From Mesodorylaimus sp. YZB2_4 (lineage: Eukaryota > Nematoda > Enoplea > Dorylaimida > Dorylaimidae): 64,000 nucleotides of DNA. The stretch is from the NCBI GenBank assembly GCA_030248295.1, contig JASANH010000913.1, positions 186,001 to 250,000 on the forward strand, in the 5' to 3' direction. Positions 1-14,200 of this stretch are shown one piece after another; within the stretch, counting starts at the first letter, position 1, and each line of letters starts with the position of its first letter. Made by a program: the position numbers and the translations under genes. The notes below the pieces were generated by a model, which had not been told where the DNA came from, did no database searches, and saw nothing but the letters and a program-made list of their open reading frames with translations.

Positions 1-2214
1 GAGGAACTATAAATTAACTTGAAAATGGTGGGTAACTTTTTTAAATACGTTTTCTCGGCCCACAAAGTAAGCCTTCCTTGATTAATGTTTCAAGAAACAG
101 CGACTAGGCCCTCTGTTAGAAATCGATCAAGACCAGCACCTCGAAGAGAATCCCAGACGGGACAAAAGCGCGGAAGCCAATGAAGGAAGGGATTTCCTAA
201 CCAACGCAACAGACGAAGAGAGAGTACGGGGTCCCGGGAAACGTCCATACGAGGCTATGTCGCCATCAATGATGAGATGACGATCTTCCGCATCTCCCCT
301 GCCCAATTTCGCCCAGACTGAAACCCGGCTAGGATGCCAGCAGAGTTTCCGAGTAGACGAGAAGACGGGACAGAAAAAGCAATAAACGAGATATTGAACA
401 AGCGAACGATGAAAAGCTGGATGCGAAATTATCAGAGCTTAGAATATTATAAAACCGATTAACTCCTACAAGCATAGACGCCACGCTTCCAACACCAGCC
501 ATCAACCCTATCCGTGTCACGCACGCGCCACTCCGAGACCATGGCACAATAACAAAGGATCAAAGTGAAAGGCAGCTGCTGGCTCCTTCATTTCAATATC
601 TGCCTCCTTCGCCTCGCAATCGAACAAAATGCCATTTTCCATTCTCTGTGTTTGTATCAACAGCAACAAAATACATTCGAGTGCTCTGGCCGGCCAGTCG
701 GCTCAAAAAAGGACTAAAATGGACATAAAGCAAGGACGAAGAAAAACCAAACAAGCCTGCTTGCATTTCAAATTCAAAAAGAGCAAAAAAGACATTTAGT
801 TTGAGATACAATACGAAACCCAGAATCGGCGAAGAAGACGAGGCGATCAATTTCATCGTTTTCCAGTCGTGCCTCGGCGACAATAAAGAAGGTCTTGTCT
901 GGCGCGCAGTCGGTGATTTCCTTCCTCTCGGCCTTATTTGGGTTGGCCTCGACGAGTATAACTAAACTTCAACCTCGCTCACAACGCGCCACCCTCACCG
1001 TCCGTTTTCGGAGCGAATGTGTATCGAAAAAAGAAGAAAACCCCCCAAAAACCTACCACTAGCTCCTCGGTCGGCCGACAAACGAGGGAGGACGAGGGAG
1101 CGAGGAGCTGAATGAGATTATACGACGCCACGGTGAGGAAGTCGGTCATGTGGCACTTGGTACTGACGCACGTCCCTCGCTCTCAACAATACAGTCCACC
1201 AGTCCGTATTGGGAAAAAGGAACGAGCGCATAGACTCGATCGAAGCAACCCCGTCGACCTCCTTTTTACGGGTGCGACCTCCAACGGTCTCCGTTTCCAC
1301 TCGCGACGCCCCTCAAAATGGAAACAAGCTCGCCGTGTTTGGATAGTTTTTATGATGACAAAACGCCATCAAAAGGCTCGGCACGAAGCGAAGAACGTTT
1401 TCCCTCGTGCTTTGGCAAGAGAATGAGTGAGGAAAAGTAAAACAAACGAGTTCTCACCCCGACGATAACTCAATTGAAGAGTCGACTCGTCGAACGCCAA
1501 TCGAGGCCAACGCAGCCGCACGCAATCATGGAAGCGCGAAGAGGCCGGGCTCTGTCCTGTGCGGGCTTTACACTTCAAAGTTCCAGATGGATACTTCCTA
1601 GCGTTCGTTGAACTTGAAGATCCCTGCCTGAGGATAATCGCCCCCAGCGTCTCCCCTGCAGATCCTCTGACGCATGCATGCTGATGCAATAAGCACGCTA
1701 TCCGTTCTGGGTGAACCACAAGCAACAGGGAGGGAATATGTGTAGTCGGAAGGAAATCCTGCTTGTTCCATGTTGTGTTGGAAGACCCCTGCACGAGGGC
1801 GCACTTGCCTAGCCTGCATGTTGTTACAACATGCAGGCTAGGCCGCACTACCAGACTTCCGATAATAATGGATAGTTCCTGTTCGGTATTACACCTGTAG
1901 AGTAGGAAGATCCCAGCAGGATCGCCGCTGCTACAGCAGATACAGGACGCACCGCAGTCTAAACTAGACCAGGACAACTACGCGGAAACTTCCTAGCTAC
2001 TCTGCACTTGTCCTCTAGGGTCTCGCTTCCCAGGATAGCAGCAGATCTTTAGTCGAACAAGCTATTCGATCAATCTTCATCAGCCTTCTTTGCCACGAAT
2101 AGATCACCCGCCTCCCCCTTCGAAGTCCTCATTACCCACCTCGGCCAACAAAAGTGCCCTCTCAAACAAACAATCTACTCTAGCTCAACTGTAAAACCAG
2201 TTTTCTAAACTGAC
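1..2214. other. No recognisable exon; contains a 37-bp perfect palindrome
   Basis: Several open frames occur on both strands, but none shows a domain, a splice context or a composition I would call coding. The stretch is probably an intron of the minus-strand RhoGEF, whose DH-PH exons are expected further left. Notable content is the palindrome at 1807-1843. A short stretch near 1645-1690 is repeated in diverged form near 3255-3300 (a shared CTGCAGAT...CTCT.ACGCATGCA pattern). Confidence 0.5.
1807..1843. repeat. Perfect inverted repeat, 18-bp arms, 1-nt centre
   Basis: The left arm 1807-1824 (GCCTAGCCTGCATGTTGT) is the exact reverse complement of 1826-1843, with a single T between them. Flanking DNA is only loosely symmetrical. 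A perfect short-spaced palindrome of this size usually marks the centre of a foldback or MITE-like element, or a recent inverted duplication. Confidence 0.9.
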
Positions 2215-5200
2215 TTTTCGAAAATCGTCCTCGAATCGACGTAATTCGAGACAACGCTGTAGACGACGCTCGTGTTGTATCCAAAATTTCTCGAAACTTT
2301 TCTCCGTCTCGTCCAATTGTATCAGCATACGTTCAATTGATGTCACGTTATGTAATCGTGTCGGACTCAATTGATCGGCGCACGGCTTCGATTCAACTTG
2401 ACGAACGTTTTTTAGCAGCGCCAAACCTCGACGTACGGCGATGTGGAAATCTTCCTGAAGTGACAACACAGGTGACAAAGGGTCCTGACAGAGGGGACGA
2501 ATTTGTTGCGCTTGAGGTGCTACGAGTGAATTTTTAATGACCAGGGTTGATGAAACTCATAGGACAGTGATAAGGCCCGGCACTAACGACAAGAGACTTT
2601 CTCTACCTCCAGAAAGCACGGCTAACATGACCAAGCGCGTACACGCGACCCATAAAAGAGTCGAGACTCACGTCAGCTAGAACTACATTGAAAGGGATGC
2701 AGTCAAATAAAAACCGTTCAGTCTGGCGGGAAAAATTTCGCAGCTCCGAATTAGTGATAAGCGCCCTAACAAGCCTAGTAACATCTTAGCATAGGAGGTA
2801 AAAGTTAGTTTCAAGACTGTCTGGGCTGACTGACATCCGGACACCTAAAATCCCGCACGTCCCTCATCCCTCATTCCGAACAGACCGAGGGTATAATGAC
2901 ATCAAAACGACACCGACCTTGATGGCTTCCCTTTCGGATTGTTGTGTTTCCAAAATGTGTTGCGTCGTCTCGGCGTCGTTGGGTAATTCGGTTTCTTTCA
3001 AACAACGACTAAATTCTTCCAAGGAATGGGCAATCACTTGCGTACTCGCGCGCATGCGTTCAATGTCCTGGAAAGAACGAAAGAGTGAAGGCGGTGAGGA
3101 CATTCCCTGTGCAAGTGGCCACTAAACTTTAAGATTGATTAAGAATTACAAGTTATTTTTCATGTGTCTGATAAGGTGATAAGAAAAACCGGTTCCGTTA
3201 AGTGCACGGGTCGTTTTCTACACTGTACTGCACAGTGTAGGTGGTGTAGCACAGCGTCTCCCTGCAGATTCTCTAACGCATGCAGACGTGCGTGTACACT
3301 GTATCAGCCTGCATGCGCATTTATCATTGATGTGCGCATGTCTTATCAGTAAATGTGCTGATAAGACATGCGCGCCTCAGTGCACTATACTTGCGCTGAT
3401 AAGCCATACATGCATATCACCCTGATGAGTAGCACATATACATCAGCTGATAAGCCATGTACATAAAGAGTGCTTATCATATCATGATATCAAAGAACAA
3501 TGGTATCTTTGATAAAGGCACATTGATAATCTGATAAAGCAAGTAATCATAAATATCATGAGTCAATCACACACTGTCTTTTAACTATCACCTTATCAGT
3601 TACTATCACAAGGCACTGATCTGATGGACAAAAACAAACAAAACATACAAAAGCATAATAGGGCGGCACTGGGTCAGGAGTCCAATGATGGGTCACTCCC
3701 CAATTCAAAATGTGGCACAGAGGCATTTTCAACTTTCTCAGCCAAAATTTCTGACACCAACTGCGCAAACTCTGTCACAAAATCTTTTATATGACCTGTC
3801 GGCAGACAACAAGAAGCCACTTTTAAGTGCAATAAAAACCCCGGACTTTTATTATGTTATCGCCATTTCGTTGGACAGTTTGCCCTCCTTCGCATCGTTT
3901 CCATTTATGGCATTGTGCTCAAGAAGCAGTAGCTTTATGACCCATAAAAATCACAGTAGCTTCAGTCACCTTATCATTATCACAAGCGTGGTTTTGCGCA
4001 GAAAAATAACATTTATGCACAGAGCCGTAAATTTTTTAAGCTTTGTGTGGGAATTGATAAGAGCTCTAAGAAAATGTTTGATGAAGACTGTCATTCAGAA
4101 AAGGCTGGCAGGTTCCGAGATATTTGTTGGTATCTCCGATTCCAGGTCAAATGCTATAAAACAGGTGACTTTTATGATGGGCACCAAAGGTCATTCTGAA
4201 GTACAGTGTACTTTGAGGTCAGTTTTTAGTGATAAGAGGTGATAAGAAAGTTCTACTCTCGAGCACCTGCCAAACACTCTACGTCAGTCATGTCAGCAAC
4301 ATTCCTTATCAGCGTGTCCTCTTTGTTTACCATCGAACCACTGGCAATGCTCCAAAAATTCATTCCTGATCCTCCAGTTACTAAGCTAAAATCGTTCTGC
4401 AACTTGATCCTCACCGCCATTTTTAGACCAAAATATGATTAAAAATCTTTCTACAATCTTTTCTAATCCTTGAACTTCTTTGTACCGCTTCGTAAATCCC
4501 CAAACTTCCTGGTTCCAAATCCTACATCTTCCAACATTCTCCAACGCATACTAACCAAATCCAGGGCATTCATCATAAAATATATTGTTGGTCGAAGAGT
4601 CAATGACCATTCCCAAAAGTGCCTCCCTTGTTCAATCAAACACAGCCAGCTAACTAGCCGAGCGTATATAAGCACACATGGCCAGTCAAGTAGAGGGCGC
4701 CCACGGTCTGCGAAAATGTAGCCAAGTGCTAGCAAAAAATGAACTATATACAAAAGCTGAAGTTAGCTAACGAAATTTTCCAGTGCACTCATAGAAGAGG
4801 TCTATCGAAGGAAAAAAAACATGCTTCTTAAAATCGCCTACTCCAGACAAAACCAACCACATTGGTGACCAGTGCGAGTATTGAGTTGCTTTAACCAAGC
4901 TTAGGCTTTGCGTGCAATAATGCGGGGGGTGGAGGGATTTTTGAAAAAGCCAGCTGTCCAATTTTTCAGCTAAAAATTAGAATGCATAAAAGATGAAGCA
5001 TGCTGGGCTTACCATTCTGTGCTGAACCCATTCCAGATGATTATATTTTAAAGAACCGCCTAAATCCAACGTCAAACATCGAACACTGACTCGAGCGTGT
5101 AATTCTTGCGCGTTCTGACAAAGAACGATCTGAAAAGAGTAGAGATTTTTTATTTCGTTCAATGATAGGGAATAGAGAAAGGGAAAGTGTATTTCTTGCT

Positions 5201-8200
5201 ATGAGTTCTTGCCCACAGTTGACACTTATATAGGCACTGAAGCCGCAGCAAGTTTGAATCCCAGCGCGGGATGAAGTTTTGCAAAGTCGGGACCTGCACA
5301 GACCTGTGGTAGGTTCGACTCTCAGTGAGAGAAGATCTTTTGGACTTAGTTCCCAGGTTACCCTGCAGGCTAGTCCACTCACGAACTTACATGAAAATGA
5401 CAACTGTCCACGATGGATTTATACCCCACTTCCAATGCTCGTTGTAAAACTCCTTCCGGTTTCAATAAATATACCACTCGTAAATTGGCCGGAAAATAGT
5501 TCTATAATTTGTAAGAAAAAAGAGCCTTTCAAAATTTTTAACACATCCTGCACATGTGCTTTCGGATTTTTACAACTGGAAGAAATGAATGAAAACACAT
5601 GGCAAATAGCGAAGGGAGACTAGGCAGTACCAAGTGCGCGCCCGATTGATGCCTCTCATCCTCAAAATCCAGACGGTCATCAGTCAAAAAGGAGGGCGTA
5701 AAGTGCCGTAAAGTCACACCACATTCCAACCTCATGGCTGGACTTGGTGGACGTTGGGGATAGGACATGGACCAGCACAAAGTCAATTTTCATACTAACT
5801 ACACCGCCTAGTCGTCTTTGCTCATTTATCATATTCCCGTTGACAGATGACCGCGTGCCCCCCCCCCCGCGGTAGTTTTGTAGAAGAGCTCACTGTTGAA
5901 GTAGTGAAAGGGAAACGATGGATTCTGGTTTGACAACGGAAACTCATAAACTTCGAGTATTTGTGTTTTGAATAAGTTTATTCAATATTGACTATTTTCT
6001 AAATTTAACGTAGCCCGAAATGAAAAAAACGTCTCTTGAGAAATTTTTTCCAGAAAGCAATCAAAGTCGCAACTTTCTCACGATCTCCGCAGTGGTTTCA
6101 GCTAAAACGAGCCGTGTTTGCGCAATCTAGAGGGTTTGGGAAATTTCATTTGGTACTCCAAATATGGACTGGTTCATTTGATGGAAACCAGTTTATATCG
6201 AGAATCTAGCTGGTCTAGGCGTGTCGACAGAACATTCATGGAAGCGGGGGCTGGCTATGAGGCAGCAGGGGTTGACAAATCTTTGAGATATTTTTTCCAG
6301 AAGGCAACTCTCACGAAGAAAGCTGATGGCACGGATTAACGAGGAAAATATGAGCAAAACGCTGCTTTGAGTTGCCCTTTGTTTATTCGAAAATTTTGCA
6401 CAGAAATTTTATTTGTGCCGATTCGGAGAAGAATTCATTCGCTTATGAGACCAAAAGGTTCAGCGCTTCAGTGAGGGAACTTCATTCGTTGATTCACTGA
6501 AGTGATAAGCCTCACAATCCCTAATTTTGAAAGAAATTTTGCGCAATGATGCATCGACACAGATCAACCACTGATAAGGCGTCAGCTTCAGCTGAGCTAA
6601 GGCTCCAGATAAGGATAAGATTTTCGCCGCCCGCATGTAATATACTGGACAGGAGTGGACCTACATTGGAGAAGCTACCACGGTGAGCGGATGGTCTCAA
6701 AACCGCTCCTGGCAGGCCTCCTAGTCGTAGGCGGTAGAGACATCAACTCGACGGGTTTCTGCCTCACCTAGAGGACCCTATCGAGCGCCAACAAAGATTA
6801 CTGATGATTTTAGCTACTTGTGCAATATGTCATCGCGAAACCTTATCAATGACTGCACTGATAGGGATTCGCACTGATAAGGTGAGGCAAAAGTATGGGG
6901 CCACTGATAAAACCTCATATTTGCTTATCTTCTCGTACAGTGGTGTAATGCAAGAGCGCAGACTAAACTATCCATTTCTGGGGCCGAACGCGATCAAGTC
7001 CGACCCTCATCTCATCAAAGGCACCGCTTCCTAATCTAGTCAGCACAACATTTGAGCCACTTACAGCGATATGGACCAGCAATGATTTCAATGCAGTCCA
7101 CTTATCTGATCGTCGATCGACCACAATTACGTAGCCGTGATAGGAATCTTCCAACCTAAAACAAAAACATCACGTCAATCAGTGAAATTTCAGAATTCAT
7201 GGGCCTTTTTCCCCCACGAACCACATCTACCGACCCACCCGTCTGCATCTGTCCGTATCCCTTCTTCCACAACGCCCACTTCAACACCAGTCCCGGAATA
7301 TACTGTACAAGAGCGTGTGCACAATAGCCCCAATATACAAAGACAAGAAAGAGGCTTTGGGCCAAGGTAAACGTGTTTCCCCGGGCAAGTGTAAACAAGA
7401 GCTAGAAAAGCTATAGGATAGAATGAAAACTATACTGGCCTCAATATCCGCTTTTCTATTACCTGTCCTGGCACCCACAAAAACGACCACAACTTACACA
7501 CCCCCGCATATATCGCTCAATTGCACAAGGCAAATGGGCCGATAGGAAACTTCTCACACCAATACCCACGAAAAGGCGTGTTTGTGTCGGACATGATCTA
7601 TCGGGTAAACGAAATGAGTGCACATCACAGTCTATCATCACCGACCGACTTCCTTACACAACACGCCATGCCTCTCCTGTTCATCACTGTACACTACGTC
7701 ACACACGTCCCCGACTCAAATTGGATAGAAAGAGAAGAGTGCGGGCCTTCGCGAGAAAAGATGGTCGGGCATAAATTAATTTAAAAAGACATTCAAACTA
7801 GCCAACCACGACGGTCTCGTTTTACAAAAACTACTCTTCATACTAACCACCGACGTTGAAATAAATAGTGCACCTAGTTAAAAGAGACATTTACGCATTT
7901 GAAAGAATTTAGACCCGCTCACGGAATCAGTCCGAACTACTTTTCATCATAATTTCATTAAAGTATTTCATAAATTTTCTCAAGATCTTTAACTGCCTGT
8001 CATAATGCGCGGCATAGGTCGAGTGGGGGTGGGTTTGGAGAGGGCGATGGGCGTGGAGAGTCAGGCGACGAATGTTGGAAAATGGTTCCAGAGATATGTC
8101 AAGGATGAGTGAGGGCTATTGGATTTGGCGTCCAGTGGTGCAAATAATTAGTGAAAAAATGGGAAGAGGATAAGGGCACTAGGATGAGGAGAAAAGGTTA

Positions 8201-11200
8201 CAGTTTGTGGGCAATGATTTTTAGAGATGGGTCGAATCTAGGACAGCCTCATTATGACAAGTCGTATCTATTATGCAGGTTAACAGAATACATTTTTGCA
8301 GAATCAAAGGAGTTGTCTCAGAAGAATTTGAATTTTTCAATTTCTTGCAAAATAAGAAACTTTTATTTCTCTAATCGTTTTCAAAACCGAGAAAATGTTA
8401 GTGCCTTCAATTTTCAAATTAAAGAACTTGTACCTTTTTCACGAAAAATTTCGTGCAGCGAAGAAATTTTAGTGTTCATGTTAAAATCAAAGAAGTTTTA
8501 GCGTCTTTAATTTTCGAATTAAAGATATAGCAATTTCTACAGGTTTTTTGCAAAATCAAGGAGAGTGTTTTTTCCGTGTTTGTGCAAAATCAAAGAAAGT
8601 GTTTCCCATGCTTCAGCAAAATCAAAGAAAGTCCAGAGAGTTTTCAATTTTTTGCAAATAAAAAGTCTTCGATTTTTGCAATCCTTTTCAAAAGCGGACG
8701 AACTTCAGTCCGCAATCTTTTGCAAAATCAAAGCTGGAAAGTCAAAATCCTGGAAGAAATTCCAAGACTCAAGATCAATTTTTCACACAGCAGAAAATCT
8801 TTTCTTAAAATTCTGAGTGTGAGATTACCTGCAAAACCAGAACTTCTAAGAGCCTTTTATAAAATGCTGCTTTAAAATTAGGAATGACATTTTTCGATAG
8901 CACAAACATTTGCAAGTATTTTAAAAATCAAGGCACAAAGTTTTTCCAATATTTCTGATCAGGTAGCCCCAGGGAGTGCACCTTGCTTCCTCTCACAAGC
9001 TCTATCGATTACGTTGCGGTCGCGAATGATCCAAACTGTATAGCGATTAGATGGTTACTTTTTCCCTAACGGTGAGCTCGTATATGTCCCAGTATCAAGC
9101 ATAATATACTGTGCCCGCTGAGCCTAAGGCGAGTGGGCTTTCAAACTGAAGTGCTCTCGACAACGTTGCAATGGATTCGAAAACCACTCCTTCAAGCATT
9201 GTTGGCCATGCGAGCTTTGATCCCAGTCTACTTACGGAGGCACTTGAAGAAGGTACGTCACCAAACGTCGATAATCAGGAAATGGCAGATGGATACGACT
9301 GTCCGGAAACGTCAGTATGGGCAATCCTTCCGGTGTTTTAGCTCCTGAAAAATACAAATAAACATAGTCTACTAGGTCCATCTGATCAAAGTAAACCTTC
9401 ATCAATTCTTATTTACACACCCGGATTCACCTTTCCTTCATCCACTCAACTATTTCTATTTGAAAATACTAAAAAATTCATGCATGCCTTAGTGCATTTT
9501 CATCTTACGCCAGCCCCCCCCCTCCCCCGACACACAACTCACTTGATGCACCCGCCCAAGTTTGCCACGCACAAGTAATCCATGTAAGCAAATCGATTAT
9601 AATCAATTTAAGTAAATAATATAAAACCATAATTTCCAAAAAAGGCATTGGGAGAGGAGAATATGTTGTGGCAGGGCGCATTCAATAACAAGAGCTTAGT
9701 AGTGAATCAACACTTTGCAAAACCTGAATAGCAGCTGAGGCGACTAAATGACCGCATTTTCGTTTCGTCGGCTTGTCTCAAAAAAAGTCTAAAGTTGAAA
9801 ACTAGTTTTCTCCATCTCCATTTCCAAAGCCAGCTAACTCTACTCGGGTAACTAGAGTGTTGAAGAATGGACGTTGAGGTCAGCTTTAAGTAAATAAACA
9901 CGAAGCCGCGCCAAGATAGAATAAGCCAGCAAATCTATTCCTTTCATCATCGTTTGGCCTTCTAGCCTCTAAGCCCCACCCTCATTGCCACTGACCACGT
10001 CCACATGGCGGGCAGGAATTCCTGGACAATAGTACATTTTAGTGTCCCTTGTGGACGGCGACTAGACCAAGGCTAAAGTCAATAGTCGTATGCGTGTTAT
10101 ATACAGTCAACAACAAACCAAGAAACCCATTTCCATGTTTAATCCCATCAAAATGACATCCTATCCCCCATTCCCACCAAGACAGACATTTGGAAATTGG
10201 AAGACGAAGATGACGCGGAGAATGAAAGCTGTATGCGCATGACTAGCACAGGCCTGGGCGGGGTCTGGAGGACTGGTTTAGCTGGGCATCGAGCAAAGGT
10301 TGGCACTTGCAGATGCTTACGTGTACAGCACTTAACGTTAAGCGTTAGCTTAGCCGACTAGCAGTCGCCTATACAAAAATATTAGGCACTGCTCTCGCCA
10401 GGCCACCCATCGACCGTATCCTACGTAGGCTACGAGGAATGGAACCGATGACTGTATCAAAAAGCTTATAAAAAATGAATGGGCCCAGACATTGGCTTGA
10501 ACAAGGAGCAGCCTGGTCAAGCGAGTCGAAGGCGATGAAAGACAATGCGATAGAGCAAGGGGCAAGAAAATGGCCAGCGTGGTGCCTTATGGATCAGGAA
10601 GAAAAATGAATTGAGCACGTGATAAATTCGTGCAAAGGTCGACTGGGCAAACGTCCATCCTAGTCGATCGAGACGAGGGCATTGAAACTGACTAAGCAAT
10701 ACACGCAGAACAAGATTAATAGGAATAGCTGACTGGTGAGGTGGCTGGCGAGGATTATTACCTGTGGTTGCCCTGACAACACCATCCGTGAGGTTTTAAT
10801 TTCATGGTTTGCTTTGTGAAAGTTCGCTTTGATTAGGAGGGGGATAAAACTGGATGGTAGATGAGTTGGCAGTGGTTTTAAATATATCTGCCTCAAACAC
10901 GGAAAGAGAAAATGAAGGACTCAGCAGATTACAGCCTTCTAAGAAAAAATGTTTCCTTCGGTGGGATTCGAACCCATTTCCCATTTCCAGCTATAAACTA
11001 TCTCCCATACCCCAAGCTCACAATCAGCCATCGAAATTCCAATTTAGACCTACTGCGAAATCCATATTTGATGTACAGTAAAGCGGAGTTGCAGTATGAA
11101 CAGTGAACAGGATGCCATCGCCACCACTCGTAACATAGAGTTGCATGCATTTAGCAGCACAGGCACAATAACATCGCATCGTTGGCACAAATAAATCAAT

Positions 11201-14200
11201 AAGGAAAGACCAAAAAACAAAACTCCTATCCTTGGTGGGACTCGAACCCCAACTCGCACAGCTCTAAAAATTTTAGTGGTCCAGAAACCACACAAGAATG
11301 TTTCGAATTACCGCCTAGGGTTTTATTAGCGCTACGTTACTTGCTACGTGATGCACTCTATACTAGGCTGCCTGGCTAGCACAACATCCTCAATTCTACC
11401 TATTGTGCACTGTCACCTGATACGCAACTGAAAGGGCTTCCTGACACCTACCTGACAGAAACGCGTATCTTGTAGCCAATAAATCTGATAATTCTTTGAT
11501 CTTCACTTTTTCGCCGCCCAGTGCCATGTAGCCATCTGAAACGAGAAATTCCATGTTGCACTTTAAAAGCGCATTCTCAAACACACACGCTTACTATAGG
11601 CCAATTTTTGTACTTGATACAATTTGGACATTTTGTCAAATCATGCATGCACTTTACACAATGCACATGAAAATTCCTGACTTGTAATAAGGCCCCAACG
11701 GCTGCGTGTGGTCAGAAGACACCTGACAATCGGTTCACACGCTCGGGTCGAAACATGCAAAACAGTGTCAGTCAACTAGAAATAGGACGAACGTGTGTTC
11801 TGTACGACGAGCATGGGTGGAATAGAAAATGAGAGAAAACTGCTCCGTTTCCAATAACCGACACCTCGAATAGAAAATGCCACATACTGTACGGCCAACA
11901 TTCAGCCATTGTTCATCGTCCAATTTCCTACTTCCATGACGCGAGTCCGAATCCGTGACGCGAGTCTACACCAAAAGTAACGCTACAGCACTCTAGAATC
12001 AGTTATTTTTTCATCGCGTCCTATTCTTGTCTTGATCTTAGGCGAAAAATTCGAGTCAAATGTGAAAAATGGAAAAAAGATAACCCTCGATGATACAACT
12101 ATATTGAAGTTGGTGTGATTAAGGAAACGTGCACTTTGAACTGGAATTAGGAAACGAATTTTCCGACTTCTCCTCGCCCGTTACTCAGCCGACAATGCAA
12201 TGCGCAACCCCCGGTTTTGTTATTTTTGACTCTCGCCTGGCCGATGATCGACTCGAGACGATGGTGGTGAGCACTAACAATGCGTTACTAGTACCCTCCT
12301 CGCCTCCGGTCAACACAATTGGCCAATGGAGAGTATAGTAGACCAGGCTGGCACAAGATACACCAACGTGTTGACAACGTGCTGACCATTATCGAACAAA
12401 TGGACTCTGGGAGAAAAATAATTGCATTCAGCTAGTTGTCCCCCACCAACTGCTAGCTTTTTCAAAAGTAACCATCCGCCGATCAACGCAACTAAAGCTA
12501 GAGCTACACTTTTATCGACTACCAAACAGGTTCCTGGCTAGTATGGGTGGAAATTGTAAGCAGAACGTGATAGGAGGTAATTGCCCCGCAAAATCATGCG
12601 CTAATTCAAGTTTGATGACTTGGCTGCCGCTGTTTGCGAGAATTCGGGTTGCCTAATCTTGAAATTCAAACCATCGATAGGATACCTAGGACAACTGAAT
12701 TGAAAGTTAACACAGCACAAACTAACAAGTTAGGAGCTTCAGAATAGAACTTAACGAAAAAATGTAATATCGAAATTTAAAAACTAACAGGAGGGCTAGA
12801 AATTTAATTAAAAATTTTAAGTGCCCTATAAGAGAACTAAAAACTCAAGCAGGTCAAACAGAAAGCAAAAAATTGGAACCGATAGGGGGGGGGCAGAAAT
12901 GCAAACTAGCCAATCGGAGAGCAAGAAATTTAAACTGACCAATAGGGGGACCAAAATTTAAATTGACCGATAGGAGCCTAAAAATTTAAACTGGCCAATC
13001 GGAGAGCTAAGACCTTAAACTGATCAATAGGGGGCTGGGTATTCAAACTGACCAATAGGCGAGCTATGAATTTAAATTGCGCAATCGGAGAGCTAGAAAT
13101 TAAAACTGACCAGTAGGAGCTCTTGGAATTCAAAAATGCATAAGAATTCTCGCAACTAACCTCCGTTAAAAAATTCCAACTTATGCATGGATATCCCGAA
13201 ATTTGAATTATATTGCCAATGAAAAAAAAATGTCGGCTAATCAGAGAGTCAAAAATTTCAGGCAGGGGCACCCGTTTTTAGTTTTAGCACAATTACGGAA
13301 ATGCGATGCGCTTTGCAGGTATCAATAGGAAAACAAAAAATTTACAGAAAGAAAGACACTCAAAAAATAATTTAAGCGGCTAGAAAATCTAAACGCGTCT
13401 TTGATATTAAAATAGAACAAGTTTCAAAACTGAACCACCATGCGCAACCAGGTCATGAGACTTGGCCATTTGTAGGCCAAAGGCTAATTTATCCCCGCCA
13501 CAGGGTTTTTCGAGGAAGCAAGTGGACACAACGTCTATTTGGGGTCGCCAGTGGCCGAGGGTCGATGAGATGGAATAGCTAGATTGCTCAGTGGCATCGA
13601 ATTGCGGATGGCTTGTCTTGCGCAAACAGGCCAAAGAGGGGCATGGGAAGGAGTATAGGAGGCGATGTGGAGGATCCCCGATATAGGGTTCAAACGATTA
13701 CTACCTAGGCCACGCCCGTGCAAGGCTGTACGACCATTTATTTATTCACGTGCATCCCTCCTTGAAGAACCCGGGTATAATTAGGATGTCGGGGGAACGG
13801 GCTGGATGACAGCTCTTACATTTTATGGCCTCCGTAAATGTCCAAGATGCTACCTTCGAAATGGATGAATACCATTGCTCGTCAGTGGAGACATCTTGGC
13901 GCGTGATCAAAAAGAGAATGAAGCTGTTTTGTAGTTCTTTTGCTAATACTATCGTCGAAGGATTCGAAGAAGGAAACGCCGTTAATTTCGATGTGAATTA
14001 ACACACAGGATTAGGTATCTCTAGTGCCGCACATCCTTGAATTCTGATTGGCTCGTTCCCTGTTAGCCACGCCTCCTCTCATCCCGAAAAAACACTGCGT
14101 ACAGGGAAAAACGATAAGTGCCACATTGACTGCGGGTAAAATTAAGTTTCAGGCACAACTTAGAAAACGGTAGCTGGCCTATCTTTTTTCGGTCCAACAA

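Noticed and set aside
593..1977. Minus-strand open frames as possible DH-PH exons of the RhoGEF
   Set aside because: None contains the conserved DH helices or PH-domain pattern, and splice signals do not frame them. The catalytic exons are more likely left of the window.
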